Shown one piece after another: positions 1 to 10,241 of a stretch of 64,000 bases of DNA. Under the pieces are notes generated by a model. The model worked only from the letters and a program-made list of their open reading frames with translations, was not told the DNA's origin and did no database searches. The stretch comes from Bacteriovorax stolpii. GTDB lineage: Bacteria > Bdellovibrionota > Bacteriovoracia > Bacteriovoracales > Bacteriovoracaceae. The DNA is taken from positions 1-64,000 of the forward strand of contig CAMASK010000006.1 in NCBI GenBank assembly GCA_945860895.1. Direction: 5' to 3'. The first letter of the stretch is position 1, and every line of letters begins with the position of its first letter. A program made the position numbers and the translations under genes.

Positions 1-875
1 ATTTTTGGAAGAAGCTGTTGAGCAACTACACCCTGAAGAACGAATGAAAGAAGAGTTCTGATTTGCTCCTGTTGCTCGTGAGAAAACACGTTAATAATCC
101 GGTTAATTGTTTGTACCGTGGAATTGGTGTGTAGAGTACCGAATACAACGTGTCCCGTTTCAGCAATAGTTAATGCAGCCTCAATTGTTTCTGGGTCTCG
201 GAGCTCACCCACCAAAACGATATCGGGATCCTGTCGAAGTAAGGATTTAATCCCCTTAGTAAAACTAAGTGTATCGGCACCAATCTCACGCTGGTTAATA
301 AGTGACAATTTATGTTGATGCACAAATTCAATCGGATCTTCAAGAGTGATAATGTGGTTTGGAGCTCCAGCATTTAACTTATCTATTATAGAAGCAAGTG
401 TTGTCGATTTACCTGAACCCGTTGGACCGGTAACAAGAAAAAGTCCAGAAGCAACGTCCACCATGTCTAAAAGGATGGGTGGTAAACCCAGAGCTTCAAA
501 ATCGGGGATAAGACTAGGAATCTGTCGAAAGACGGCCGCAACTGCGCCCTTTGAATAAAAGACGTTTGCACGAAAACGTGCCAGACCTTTGATGCCGAAA
601 GAAAAATCTAATTCAAGATTTTTCTCCAATTCTGCTTTTTGTTTTTCAGTTAAAATTTGATAAATAAGTCTTTTGGTATCATCTGGCAAAAGACTTCCTA
701 CTTTAACACGCACTATGTCGCCACTAATACGCATGCCAGGTGCACTACCGACGGTTAAGTGCAGATCGGACGCGCCATTATCAACCATAACTTTAAATAA
801 CTGCTGGATTTGCAGGCTTCCAATTCCTTGTTCAACAGCTGTTTTAGTTTGGGTTTGGGTACTGTCGCTGGCCAT
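1..875 (-). CDS. pilT: Type IV pilus retraction ATPase PilT (3' end cut by the window edge)
   Basis: Own translation of the minus strand from ATG at 875: MASDSTQTQTKTAVEQGIGSLQIQQLFKVMVDNGASDLHL...GPTGSGKSTTLASIID...EDPIEFVHQHK...LLRQDPDIVLVGELRDPETIEAALTIAETGHVVFGTLHTN...; not in the ORF track because it runs off the edge. Confidence 0.95.
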   Translation of the reverse strand, partial: MASDSTQTQTKTAVEQGIGSLQIQQLFKVMVDNGASDLHLTVGSAPGMRISGDIVRVKVGSLLPDDTKRLIYQILTEKQKAELEKNLELDFSFGIKGLARFRANVFYSKGAVAAVFRQIPSLIPDFEALGLPPILLDMVDVASGLFLVTGPTGSGKSTTLASIIDKLNAGAPNHIITLEDPIEFVHQHKLSLINQREIGADTLSFTKGIKSLLRQDPDIVLVGELRDPETIEAALTIAETGHVVFGTLHTNSTVQTINRIINVFSHEQQEQIRTLLSFVLQGVVAQQLLPK

Positions 876-883
876 GCTAACTC

Positions 884-2560
884 CTAAAGTTGATCTGAAG
901 CAGAGTTTGAAACTGCTTCCTCAAGTGTTGTTAATCCTTGTGCCACTTTTGTAAGTGCACACATTCTTAAAGTTTTCATACCATCTCTGATAGCTTGTCT
1001 TTTAATATCATCAGAAGAGGAATTTCTAAGAATGAGCTCCCGTACCTTTGGTGTAACTGAAAGGACTTCATAAATTGCGACACGCCCTTTATAGCCTGTA
1101 TTGTTACAAATCTCGCAACCCTTACCCTTATAAACTTTTATCTTTTCAGCTGAAGCTGGTGCAAAACCGCAAGCAATTAACTCATCTAGTGAAACTTTAT
1201 TTTCTTCCCTACAATTAATACAAATTTTTCGGCACAACCTCTGAGCAACAATTACGTTGAGAGCTGCCACCACAAGAAAAGGTTCAATCCCCATGTTTAA
1301 CAGTCGCGTAACTGTTGCAGGTGCATCATTGGTATGCAGGGTAGATAAAACTAAGTGACCAGTAAGTGCTGCTTCTACTGCAATTTCACCCACCTCTAAA
1401 TCTCGAATTTCCCCCACCATAATAATATCCGGGTCTTGTCTTAAAAATGCTTTAAGAGCGACGGCAAAGGTTAATCCAACTTCTTTTTTTACATTTACTT
1501 GATTACAACCTTCCAGGTTAAACTCACACGGGTCTTCAGCAGTGGAAATATTATTATCAGGTGTGTTTAAGTCAGCGAGAGCAGAGTAAAGAGTTGTTGT
1601 TTTACCGGAACCAGTTGGACCAGTTACAAGACACATACCATATGGACGATGGATCCCTTCTTTAAAAACTTCAAGCTGCTTTTGTTCAAATCCTAACTTT
1701 GTCATATCTAATTGCAAATTAGAAGAATCCAGAAGTCGAAGAACAATTTTTTCGCCAAACAATGTTGGAAGAGATGAAACTCGATAATCAATAGGGTTAC
1801 CCCCGATTAGAAGCTTGATACGGCCATCTTGCGGTTTACGTTTTTCTGAAATATCCATCTGGGACATAATCTTTAAACGAGACAAGACTGAAGCCATCAT
1901 ACTTTTAGGAGGCTGGGCAACTTCAACCAAATTACCATCAACACGAAGCCTGACTCTGAAAATCTTCTCGTATGGCTCAACGTGTATATCTGAAGCCTTC
2001 TTAACATAGGCTTCTGCCAGAAGCCGGTTTACGAATGTTACAACGTCATCGGAAATATCTTCTGCTTTAACACTTTCCTCAGTGACTGCAGCAGTGGCAG
2101 CCGTCACTTCTTGAATATTGTTAATCAGATCATCTACAGAATCTTTAATGCCAGAATACAATTTTCTCCACGAAGAAATATTCGTGAGGATAAACTCAAC
2201 TTGTTTCTTGAAAATATCAGTTAGCTCTTTTGTTCCTTCAGCAACAACACTTGGATCAAACGTAGCAAGCGTTACCTTAGATGCTGTTTTTTGAATTGGA
2301 ATTGCCCTCCACTTAACCACATGACGCTTTTTAAGTGTTTGCAATGTTTCTGGTGGTACTTTTGCATTTTTTAAATCAATAAAGGTAATAGAAAACTTTT
2401 CAGAGCAAATTTTTGCAAATTTATTTTCATCAAAATAGGGCATCGATAAAAGTTCAAATTCATTAATCTCATCGTCCCTCCCCATGGAGAGGCGGCGCAA
2501 CTCTTTTAGAGTTGCCATTCCGGTATTGGTGACAATGTCGATGAAATCTTTACGAATCAT
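884..2560 (-). CDS. pilB: Type IV pilus assembly / type II secretion ATPase PilB (GspE family)
   Basis: Walker A GPTGSGKTTT, ASP/His boxes, C-x2-C zinc motifs (CRKICINC, CEIC); T2SSE N-domain. Confidence 0.93.
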   Translation of the reverse strand: MIRKDFIDIVTNTGMATLKELRRLSMGRDDEINEFELLSMPYFDENKFAKICSEKFSITFIDLKNAKVPPETLQTLKKRHVVKWRAIPIQKTASKVTLATFDPSVVAEGTKELTDIFKKQVEFILTNISSWRKLYSGIKDSVDDLINNIQEVTAATAAVTEESVKAEDISDDVVTFVNRLLAEAYVKKASDIHVEPYEKIFRVRLRVDGNLVEVAQPPKSMMASVLSRLKIMSQMDISEKRKPQDGRIKLLIGGNPIDYRVSSLPTLFGEKIVLRLLDSSNLQLDMTKLGFEQKQLEVFKEGIHRPYGMCLVTGPTGSGKTTTLYSALADLNTPDNNISTAEDPCEFNLEGCNQVNVKKEVGLTFAVALKAFLRQDPDIIMVGEIRDLEVGEIAVEAALTGHLVLSTLHTNDAPATVTRLLNMGIEPFLVVAALNVIVAQRLCRKICINCREENKVSLDELIACGFAPASAEKIKVYKGKGCEICNNTGYKGRVAIYEVLSVTPKVRELILRNSSSDDIKRQAIRDGMKTLRMCALTKVAQGLTTLEEAVSNSASDQL

Positions 2561-2617
2561 AGTACTGTTAACCCTTTAATAGTATGTTACCATTTTCGGA
2601 GTTTTAAGCACTTAAGT

Positions 2618-3313
2618 TTAATGAATGTTTCTTTGCCAGAATGCCCAAGCGGCTTTGGCCTGCAAAGTGAGCATCTCCTGACCATCCTGGTACTCCTTTA
2701 CCTTTAATGGCAGAGTATTTTGGTGGGGATAAAAGCGATAATTAAAGTCCCAGAAATAAAAATTCCGGGAAATATTCCCCATGAAATGAAAATCTCTTGA
2801 ACAAGCATTTATCACAAGAGTGGCTTGATCACTTTTAGAAAGCTTGGACAAATCGAGATGTTCTAAATCAGATTGATTCGAACGGGAAAATTGTTCCACT
2901 GAAAGATGTAATTCTGAAGCCACTAGCAGTGTAATCCTTGCCATAACCCCACTACCGAGCAGAATCAAGTGAAGTCCCGGTATGCGCTTTTGATAATTCT
3001 GCAAAATTTCTCTTACTGCTAAGAGATCAGTGTTTGTTGCGATATAGCCATTATTTGTCAGAGCTATTGTATTTATTGCTTTTAACTTTTCAATAGAATC
3101 ATCTTGTATCGTCACATCCTTTAAATAGAAACTTTTAAAAGGAGAAGTGATATTTAGACCCTGATATTTTTTTGATAATTCAACAAGCGAAGGCAGTAAG
3201 CTTTCATCACCTAGGTCTATCAGATCATATAAAACCTCTGGTCCGATTATTTTTTTATATAAATCGGGTGATAGAGAGTGAGAAATATTCTTGCCAATTA
3301 AACCAAATCTCAT
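2618..3313 (-). CDS. aroE: Shikimate dehydrogenase (short, divergent AroE-like)
   Basis: SLSP, GLNITSPFK (GxNVTxPxK-type) and AINTI...NTD motifs; 231 aa. Confidence 0.8.
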   Translation of the reverse strand: MRFGLIGKNISHSLSPDLYKKIIGPEVLYDLIDLGDESLLPSLVELSKKYQGLNITSPFKSFYLKDVTIQDDSIEKLKAINTIALTNNGYIATNTDLLAVREILQNYQKRIPGLHLILLGSGVMARITLLVASELHLSVEQFSRSNQSDLEHLDLSKLSKSDQATLVINACSRDFHFMGNISRNFYFWDFNYRFYPHQNTLPLKVKEYQDGQEMLTLQAKAAWAFWQRNIH

Positions 3314-4251
3314 TTTTTTCTCAAAAAATCTTTCGCAAAGACCACATCGCTTTTTATTTGCGAAATTAAATCATTCACTGTTGGAAACTTTTGCTCATCT
3401 CTTACTTTATAAAGAAACTCAATGTCTAAAACTTCACCATAGATATCAATATCAAAGTCGAATAAATTCGTCTCAATATTAATTTTGTGAGTATCTTTGA
3501 ATGTTGGGTTATGACCAATATTTGTAATCGAATTATAAGTCATCTTATTGTAGATGGTACGTGTTACATAAACTCCACGGTGAGGCACAATCAAATCAGG
3601 AGAAACCTGGATATTAGCAGTAGGAAAACCAATTTTTTTTCCTCTTCCTTCTCCTTTAATCACTACTCCTTCAAGGTGAAAAGGTCTGGCCAGTAATTCT
3701 TCAACCTCGGAGATTTTTCCAGAAATTAAAAGATCTCTGATCAGACTTGATGAGACGACTTTCCCATTGAATTCAAATTTAGGCTGAATTTCAACTTCAA
3801 CATTTAATGGCTTGCATAAAGCTTTAACCAGATCATAGCCACCCTGCTTATTTGCACCAAAAGCGAAATCATACCCAAGATAAAAGTCTTTGAGATTAGG
3901 GTAGGCGAGCAGATGTTTTTTTAAAAATTCTTCTGGTGAGAGGGTACTAAAATCTCTTGTAAAACCAATCTCCACCAGGAAATCAACGCCCAATGCCTTC
4001 AAGAGCCTTCTTCGCTGTTCATAACTATTGATTAGAAATCTTTCTTTTTCTGGTTTCAATATTTTTTGAGGATGAGGAATAAATGTCACAACAACAAACG
4101 ATTGTTTTTTTTTCAAACAATCATTTTTAATTTTTTTTAAAAGTTCACGATGTCCTAAATGAACTCCATCGAAATTTCCGATGGTAAGGCCAATAGCTGG
4201 ATATTTATCGTTAGCCTTTGGTAATTCAAGTAGGTTGTGAAGTATCTTCAT
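3310..4251 (-). CDS. ribF: Bifunctional riboflavin kinase / FAD synthetase
   Basis: GNFDGVHLGHRELL, FHLEGVVIKGEGRGKKIGFPTANI motifs. Confidence 0.93.
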   Translation of the reverse strand: MKILHNLLELPKANDKYPAIGLTIGNFDGVHLGHRELLKKIKNDCLKKKQSFVVVTFIPHPQKILKPEKERFLINSYEQRRRLLKALGVDFLVEIGFTRDFSTLSPEEFLKKHLLAYPNLKDFYLGYDFAFGANKQGGYDLVKALCKPLNVEVEIQPKFEFNGKVVSSSLIRDLLISGKISEVEELLARPFHLEGVVIKGEGRGKKIGFPTANIQVSPDLIVPHRGVYVTRTIYNKMTYNSITNIGHNPTFKDTHKINIETNLFDFDIDIYGEVLDIEFLYKVRDEQKFPTVNDLISQIKSDVVFAKDFLRKK

Positions 4252-5887
4252 TTTTTACGCTTTGAATGTATTTATCAAGTTCCCTAAAAGATTCGGCTTT
4301 ATAAGTGAACTTGAACTGAGTTTTAGTATGCGAATAATCTTTATAGTCATTGCAATTGAGTAAATCAATAAAATATGTTTTTGTCTCTTTTTTTAAGTCG
4401 GCTTCTTTTATTAGCGATAATGGAGATTTTCCAGAACGAGATATTAAAGGGCTAATCCACTGTGCAAATTCATGTAACTGGAATTGGCCTTTTTTAAAAT
4501 TACGAGGAATAGTGCTTGAACCAAATGAAGGAAGTTTTTCTCGGGTTATTACGATTCCCAAAGATATGAGAATGGCTACCACCAGCAAAGAAATATTAAG
4601 ATAACTTAAGAAATTTTTCCAGGTCTTGGTCTCTTCAAACTTTGGTAAAGCTAAAGTCAGAGGCAATTTAGAAGTATCATTTATTTTAGTAGGTTCATTT
4701 GGTTTTTGCTCCGACTTAAAAGCGACTGCATTTCCACCAGCCACTACAATCTCAGGAATATTCAACTGAATAGGTACATATCTGGAACCATCAGGATCAA
4801 AATAGGCCAGCGAGATGGTAGCTAATGGAATTTTAAGATTTGCTTTCGGTAAGAAAGTATAATCAAAAACTTTCGTAGCTTGGTCAGCATCCATTATTTT
4901 TAAATCACCATTGGACTCAAATTCTTCTAAATCAGGATGCTTTAAAATGACAGGAGCTTCCATATTTTCTAATGCCCCTCCACCAGTTACTGTCAGCTTC
5001 ACTTCCAATGGTTCATTTACGATTAGACGGGTATTATTAATCTGTAAATTGAAGTCATGCTTACCTACTAGGCCCGTGAAATTTGCTGGCTTGCCTTCTT
5101 CGGGCAATGGCATCACATCGACTTTTACAATTTCACTTGAAACAGTTTTAACGCGTGTTTCACGATTAAAACCAAATCCACCAAAGGGGTCACTTCCTCT
5201 TTGAGTAAGCACTGTTGCAGATAGGTGCAATGGATCAATTTTCAATTCACCGATTTTTTCAGGAAAAAGTTTTACACCATAAATTTGAGTTCTAATATAA
5301 AGCTGTCCATCGACATTAACTCTCTCTGATCGATCGGGTTCCTGTAAAAATCGTTTTAAAAAATTATTAAGCTTAGGATATTTCTTAATATCTAGATTAC
5401 TTACTTGAACCTTACTGTAGAGGTAGTAGCGGACAATGATTCCTTCACCCAGATAAATATTCTTTTTGGGTACATCCGCCATTACAAAAACATCAGCTGC
5501 TACTTCTGGCTCTTTTATAATGTTAAATGAAAATGTAGGATGACGAATAACTTTAGATCCTAGTTGAACCGAAATGTCCCGCAAGTGTGCCGGACCGGGT
5601 TCACTTGCCGACAGCTCATAAACAATAGTCATCTCTCGGGAAGATTTAAATTGGCCATTTATCCACACTGAACTAGTTTTTATTCCGTAGTTGTTTTTTC
5701 CCACGACTTCCACTTTATAGGGACTAAAATTAATTACTGGTTCTTCATCAGCATCAGTAAATATGCGAAAAATGGCCCTAAACATTTCTCCTGCTATCGG
5801 CTTTGCAGGATTTAATTCAATCTTTACTTCATCAGCAAGTGCGTAATTCATACAGAGAAAAAAAATCATCAATAACAGTGTTTTCAT
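4226..5887 (-). CDS. BatD-like protein (oxygen tolerance family), start probably the second Met at 5887
   Basis: Signal peptide MKTLLLMIFFLCMNYALA, BatD-type beta-domains and C-terminal TM; sits in a moxR/bat operon. Confidence 0.8.
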   Translation of the reverse strand: MKTLLLMIFFLCMNYALADEVKIELNPAKPIAGEMFRAIFRIFTDADEEPVINFSPYKVEVVGKNNYGIKTSSVWINGQFKSSREMTIVYELSASEPGPAHLRDISVQLGSKVIRHPTFSFNIIKEPEVAADVFVMADVPKKNIYLGEGIIVRYYLYSKVQVSNLDIKKYPKLNNFLKRFLQEPDRSERVNVDGQLYIRTQIYGVKLFPEKIGELKIDPLHLSATVLTQRGSDPFGGFGFNRETRVKTVSSEIVKVDVMPLPEEGKPANFTGLVGKHDFNLQINNTRLIVNEPLEVKLTVTGGGALENMEAPVILKHPDLEEFESNGDLKIMDADQATKVFDYTFLPKANLKIPLATISLAYFDPDGSRYVPIQLNIPEIVVAGGNAVAFKSEQKPNEPTKINDTSKLPLTLALPKFEETKTWKNFLSYLNISLLVVAILISLGIVITREKLPSFGSSTIPRNFKKGQFQLHEFAQWISPLISRSGKSPLSLIKEADLKKETKTYFIDLLNCNDYKDYSHTKTQFKFTYKAESFRELDKYIQSVKNEDTSQPT

Positions 5888-5888
5888 C

Positions 5889-7694
5889 TCACCAGTCCTT
5901 ATTCTCACGGGATTTGCGTCGATTCATATCCCGGGTACTTTGTTCAATAATCTTTAACTGCAACTGTCTATCATCTGATAATAATTGCTTTAGCTTTGGG
6001 GAAACTTTTTGGGGTGGAAGTTTCTGCTTATTCTCCTCGTTTGAGGATTGCTCATTATTTTTATTTTCATCTTTTTTATCTTCGTCCTTATTCTTTTCAT
6101 TGTCTTTTTCTTGATCAGAATCTTTTTTGTCTTTCTGATTCTGATCTTTGTCCTGAGAATCCTTTTTCTCTTTAGGATCCTTAGTGTTGCCACCTTTTTG
6201 CTGCTTATCTTTACCCTCACCGCTATTTTGTTGCTGACTATTATCTTTTTCCTTATTTTCCTTATTTTCTTTATTCTCTTTATTTTCTTTATTTTCTTTT
6301 TCCTGGTCCTTCTTTTGCTGCTGTTTTTTCTCTTCCTGAACTTTAAAATAATTAAGGATATTATTTTCTATAATCTCTTTAACTTTTTTGGTTTTGTCTG
6401 ATTTGGGGTCCAATGAAGACAGCAGATTCTCATAGGTCTCGAGACCTTTCTGTCCTTCGCCTTTTTCCAGTAATGCTGTTGCATAGTTAAGGTAGGCTTC
6501 AGGAGGAATATCTTTACTGATAGAATCTTTCGATAGATTTTCGTTATAGAGAGCTAGTGCTTCACTATGAGCGCCTGCTTTTTGCAACTCATCGGCCAGC
6601 TTAATTTTTTCGAGCTGTGACAAGTCCCCTTTTTGAAGGAGTTCCATGTTCCTTAAGATCTCAGGGGAATATTCGCGCAGCTCTTTTTCGTCTGCCTTTA
6701 CCGGAGAAATGATGAGAAGAACTCCAAGGCTAAAAACACGGATCACTTTCATAAAATAGGATAATATGAGCAGAATTAGAGCTGGAACTACTGCCCATTC
6801 CATCATAACAGGCTTTATGACCATATCCTGCTCTTTATCACCTTTGGCCCCGTCGCCTTTAAAAAAATCAAGGATTTCATCGGAAGGAAGGGTATAGGTA
6901 TTGGCTATCCAATATTTTCCAGAGGGAACGTCCGCTGCAACTTTTTTAAAAAATCCCTCATTTAGTTTAGTGATGACATCTTGACCACGATTTTTTTTAT
7001 ATCCAAATCTAAATCCGCGGCCATCATCAAGAGGTATTCTGCCTCCCTGATTAGTACCAACTCCAACTAGGGCGAGATTAATTTCTTTTGGAACATTTAA
7101 ACCAATATCTTGAGCTGTTTCTTCTCCATCTGTAATAACAAGAATATTACCTCTGGCCTCACCAGTTTCTTTGAAATATTGGATACTTTCTTGTATTGCT
7201 GCCGTTAGTGCTGATGAACCATTTTGATTTCTTAAATTTTTTATGCTTTCAAGACGAGCATCTATGAGATCAAGATCATTGGTAAAAGGGACAATCTTCT
7301 TTTGAATTTCTGCGAAGGCCACAATGGATAGTTGTTGGCCGGCCGCTTTCCTGGCAAAATGCTTAGCGATTAAAACAGCTTTTTGTAAGCGGCTTGGTTT
7401 GACATCTTCCGCGAGCATACTGGCCGAAGTATCCATTAAAATTATAGTTCTTTGAGTGGGGATACCCGCCTTAATTTTCTCCTCAGGACCTCTTAAATCC
7501 ACTAAACTGAAAACTAATAAACTTATTCCACTTATAAAAAGGAAAGTTGAAAGATAACTAAAGAAACTACGATTATAGAACCAATAGAGTTTAACAACTT
7601 TAAAAAATTTTTTTTCTAACCATAATGTTAAAAATATAAAAATGGCTAAAGATAAAACAATCCACGGCAAATATTCAGAATGTTCGTAATTCAT
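5889..7694 (-). CDS. VWA-domain protein fused to a TPR and a K/E/N/D/Q low-complexity tail (BatB-BatC-like)
   Basis: VWA MIDAS DTSASM (ILMDTSASMLAEDVKPSRL), TPR-like ALALYNENLSKDS...YLNYATALLEKGEGQKGLETYENLL, long charged tail. Confidence 0.85.
   Translation of the reverse strand: MNYEHSEYLPWIVLSLAIFIFLTLWLEKKFFKVVKLYWFYNRSFFSYLSTFLFISGISLLVFSLVDLRGPEEKIKAGIPTQRTIILMDTSASMLAEDVKPSRLQKAVLIAKHFARKAAGQQLSIVAFAEIQKKIVPFTNDLDLIDARLESIKNLRNQNGSSALTAAIQESIQYFKETGEARGNILVITDGEETAQDIGLNVPKEINLALVGVGTNQGGRIPLDDGRGFRFGYKKNRGQDVITKLNEGFFKKVAADVPSGKYWIANTYTLPSDEILDFFKGDGAKGDKEQDMVIKPVMMEWAVVPALILLILSYFMKVIRVFSLGVLLIISPVKADEKELREYSPEILRNMELLQKGDLSQLEKIKLADELQKAGAHSEALALYNENLSKDSISKDIPPEAYLNYATALLEKGEGQKGLETYENLLSSLDPKSDKTKKVKEIIENNILNYFKVQEEKKQQQKKDQEKENKENKENKENKENKEKDNSQQQNSGEGKDKQQKGGNTKDPKEKKDSQDKDQNQKDKKDSDQEKDNEKNKDEDKKDENKNNEQSSNEENKQKLPPQKVSPKLKQLLSDDRQLQLKIIEQSTRDMNRRKSRENKDW
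6248..6302. repeat. Degenerate 9-bp tandem repeat encoding (KEN)n
   Basis: ttttccttattttccttattttctttattctctttattttctttattttcttttt. Confidence 0.8.
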
Positions 7695-8668
7695 GCAACA
7701 TCCTTTAGTAAAATGCGGCGTAAAAACTCAACCGCAAAAATCAAGCAAACTCCAAATAGCAAAAAAGAATAATACTGCTCATCATAAATAATTTTATTAC
7801 TGACTTTAATTTCGGTTTTTTCAAGCTTTTGAATATCTTCTAAAATTTCTTTTAATGCTCCATTACTCTTTGCGGGATAAAATTTTCCACCAGTCATATC
7901 GCTGATTTCTTTTAAGGTTTTGTAGTCAATAGATCCACCGGGTATCAGCTGATATTGGGTCCCAAAGATTCCATTTCCAACTGGTATTTTGGCATCTTCA
8001 TCAGTTCCTAACCCAATGGTATAAACTTTAATGCCAAACTTTTTAGCTTCTTCAGCAGCTTGGATCGGAGTAAGTGTTCCCACGTTGGCGACACCATCAG
8101 TTAAAAGAATAATAACTTTATTTTTAGTTTCGGAATTTACTGCCCTGGCAACAGACAAAGCAAGTCCATCACCAATATTAGTACCACTGCCTAAAAAACC
8201 AATAGATATCTCTGCTAAAATCTGATCCACAAGAGATGGGTCTGTTGTTAATGGTAGAAGAGTGAAGACTTTTTCAGAAAAAATGACTACTGAAATTCTA
8301 TCAGTAGGGCGCATTCGTACGAATTCTCTAATACGTTCTTTTGCAACTTCCAGACGATTGGGCTTAATATCTTCGGCCAACATCGAACGAGAAACATCGA
8401 TACAAATGATTACATCATTGACTTCTATGTTTGAAGGTGAAAATTTCTGGGCTTTTCTTGGTTGCATCAATGAATAACTAAGATAAGCCCAGCCAACTAT
8501 GCCAACGAGGAATAATGCAACTCTAAGTATCTTTTTTAACCAAGTTTTAGTATTTGTCTGCATGGGAAAAAACAAAGGAGAGCGGACGAATACTTTCCAA
8601 TAATCAAAACTCCACATAATAGCGGCAATGGCCCCAACCCAAACAAGATAAGGAGTTCTAAATTCCAT
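7691..8668 (-). CDS. BatA-like von Willebrand factor A domain membrane protein
   Basis: MIDAS DVSRSMLAEDIKPNRL, LLTDGVANVG, N- and C-terminal TM segments. Confidence 0.88.
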   Translation of the reverse strand: MEFRTPYLVWVGAIAAIMWSFDYWKVFVRSPLFFPMQTNTKTWLKKILRVALFLVGIVGWAYLSYSLMQPRKAQKFSPSNIEVNDVIICIDVSRSMLAEDIKPNRLEVAKERIREFVRMRPTDRISVVIFSEKVFTLLPLTTDPSLVDQILAEISIGFLGSGTNIGDGLALSVARAVNSETKNKVIILLTDGVANVGTLTPIQAAEEAKKFGIKVYTIGLGTDEDAKIPVGNGIFGTQYQLIPGGSIDYKTLKEISDMTGGKFYPAKSNGALKEILEDIQKLEKTEIKVSNKIIYDEQYYSFLLFGVCLIFAVEFLRRILLKDVA

Positions 8669-9401
8669 TTAAAACTCCGGAAACATCTGATTTAAAATTA
8701 GCATAAGCGCGCATGACTTCTTTAATTTCAGCATCATTTCTTGAAATTTTAAACTGATACTTAAATAAGACCTGTTCCAAATTCTTAAACATAGGGTCAA
8801 GTTCGGGAAACTTCTCCAGATACTTCAGCTTTTGCTGCCACATTTTCACAACATCATCATATTCACTGCAATTTAATATTTCTGTCTTATATTTTTTCTT
8901 TGTCTCAATGATAGTTTTTTTTGATCGATTTTTACGAAAGTATAAATTTAGCGACAAACCAATGATGACCAAAATAGAAAGAAGCATGATCCATTGAAAA
9001 ATCTTCATTCGTTCGGGAATTTCAAATTCTCCCAGAAGAAAAGATTTACCACCCTTTGTTGGAATTATTTCCAGATCATTCCAGTGAACGTGGACCTCAT
9101 CTCCCTTTATAACTTCAATCAATTCTTTCCCAGTAGGAACAACGAGAAAGATGGCTTTTACTTGAGATTGTAATTTTCCTTCCTCTTCCTTGAACGAAGA
9201 GGAACTTAGTATATAAAGTGTTTTACTTAAATTTCTGCTTTGAAGAACAGGTAGAGAGACCTGTCCCTCCGATTCTTTTAGAATAAGTGTTCCCGCAATT
9301 ATCTCGCCTTGCCTTACGGAACTTTCCTCTGGAATAAATTCCAGACTAACTTTTGACCACGCTGATAAAGTAATGAATATAATTAAAAGTATATTTATCA
9401 C
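8658..9401 (-). CDS. Signal-peptide, single-TM protein of the bat operon, function unknown
   Basis: 247 aa, N-terminal signal and internal TM (IMLLSILVIIGLSLNLYF); overlaps batA by 11 bp. Confidence 0.7.
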   Translation of the reverse strand: MINILLIIFITLSAWSKVSLEFIPEESSVRQGEIIAGTLILKESEGQVSLPVLQSRNLSKTLYILSSSSFKEEEGKLQSQVKAIFLVVPTGKELIEVIKGDEVHVHWNDLEIIPTKGGKSFLLGEFEIPERMKIFQWIMLLSILVIIGLSLNLYFRKNRSKKTIIETKKKYKTEILNCSEYDDVVKMWQQKLKYLEKFPELDPMFKNLEQVLFKYQFKISRNDAEIKEVMRAYANFKSDVSGVLNGI

Positions 9402-10240
9402 ACTAGCTCTCTTACAAATTTTTCTAGATATCGTTCATCCACACCAATTTCTTTAAAACGTTCTTTTACAAACATTGGATTTTGGTCACTTCCCTTTAAA
9501 TCAGTCACCATGGACTTTCCTGTTAACGGATTTTTTGTTTTAAAAAGAAAAGGTAAGTTATTGTTCTTATCGATAGGTGAATATATTCTAAAACAATGCA
9601 TGTGCTTTTTATCGAGAAGCTTATCCCAAAGTTGCTTATCTTTTACCAGGCTTAAATCCCCCAAATAAATTACTTCTTTACGTCTTGCAAGTGCTGCTTT
9701 TATCTGAGCGATTTTTGATTCCTCATGCAGGTCATTTGAAATTGGCTTCTGACCATTAATAACTTTGCCATCGCCGTCTATTACTCCCAATTTTTCAAGT
9801 ACAGAAATAAAAAGAGTTAGGCCTTCTTTACCTTTTTTAGGAGGCAAATTGATAGTTTTTCCTGCCCAAACGACAACGCGGATAACATCATGAGTTTGTC
9901 CTGCCAGCAAATAGAGAAGTGCAACGATCTCTATCAATGCTTGAAGTTTCGACACTTCATTGTAGCCGTAAAACAGGGTCTGGCTTAAATCTAGAAATAC
10001 AACAATCTCTACATTTCGTTCTTCTTCAAAAGTTTTAATATATATATTTGAAGAACGCGCAGTTAATTTCCAATCAATAAAACGTACGTCATCCCCAGGT
10101 ACATAAACTTGATGCTCCCTAAACTGTAATCCCGATCCTCTAAAATGGGATTTTAACATCCCTGTTGCATAGGCATTGGAATTCTTGAAAATGTGAGACT
10201 GGATCATACCGACGACCCGCTCAATCTCTTTAAGATTCAT
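9398..10240 (-). CDS. DUF58 domain protein
   Basis: GSGLQFREHQVYVPGDDVRFIDWKLTARSSNIYIKTFEEERNVEIVVFLDLS is a DUF58 signature. Confidence 0.92.
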   Translation of the reverse strand: MNLKEIERVVGMIQSHIFKNSNAYATGMLKSHFRGSGLQFREHQVYVPGDDVRFIDWKLTARSSNIYIKTFEEERNVEIVVFLDLSQTLFYGYNEVSKLQALIEIVALLYLLAGQTHDVIRVVVWAGKTINLPPKKGKEGLTLFISVLEKLGVIDGDGKVINGQKPISNDLHEESKIAQIKAALARRKEVIYLGDLSLVKDKQLWDKLLDKKHMHCFRIYSPIDKNNNLPFLFKTKNPLTGKSMVTDLKGSDQNPMFVKERFKEIGVDERYLEKFVRELV

Positions 10241-10241
10241 A

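Noticed and set aside
118-954. Several small + strand ORFs and the 67-aa minus ORF at the left edge
   Set aside because: They are shadows or alternate frames of pilT and pilB, which have complete family motifs on the minus strand.
5990-6220. 76-aa K/R/I-rich minus-strand ORF
   Set aside because: Alternate frame of the same low-complexity repeat region inside 5889-7694.
6048-6401. 117-aa + strand ORF of nearly pure I/F/L
   Set aside because: It is the antisense shadow of the K/E/N-rich tail of the VWA-TPR gene; the composition is fully explained by that low-complexity DNA.
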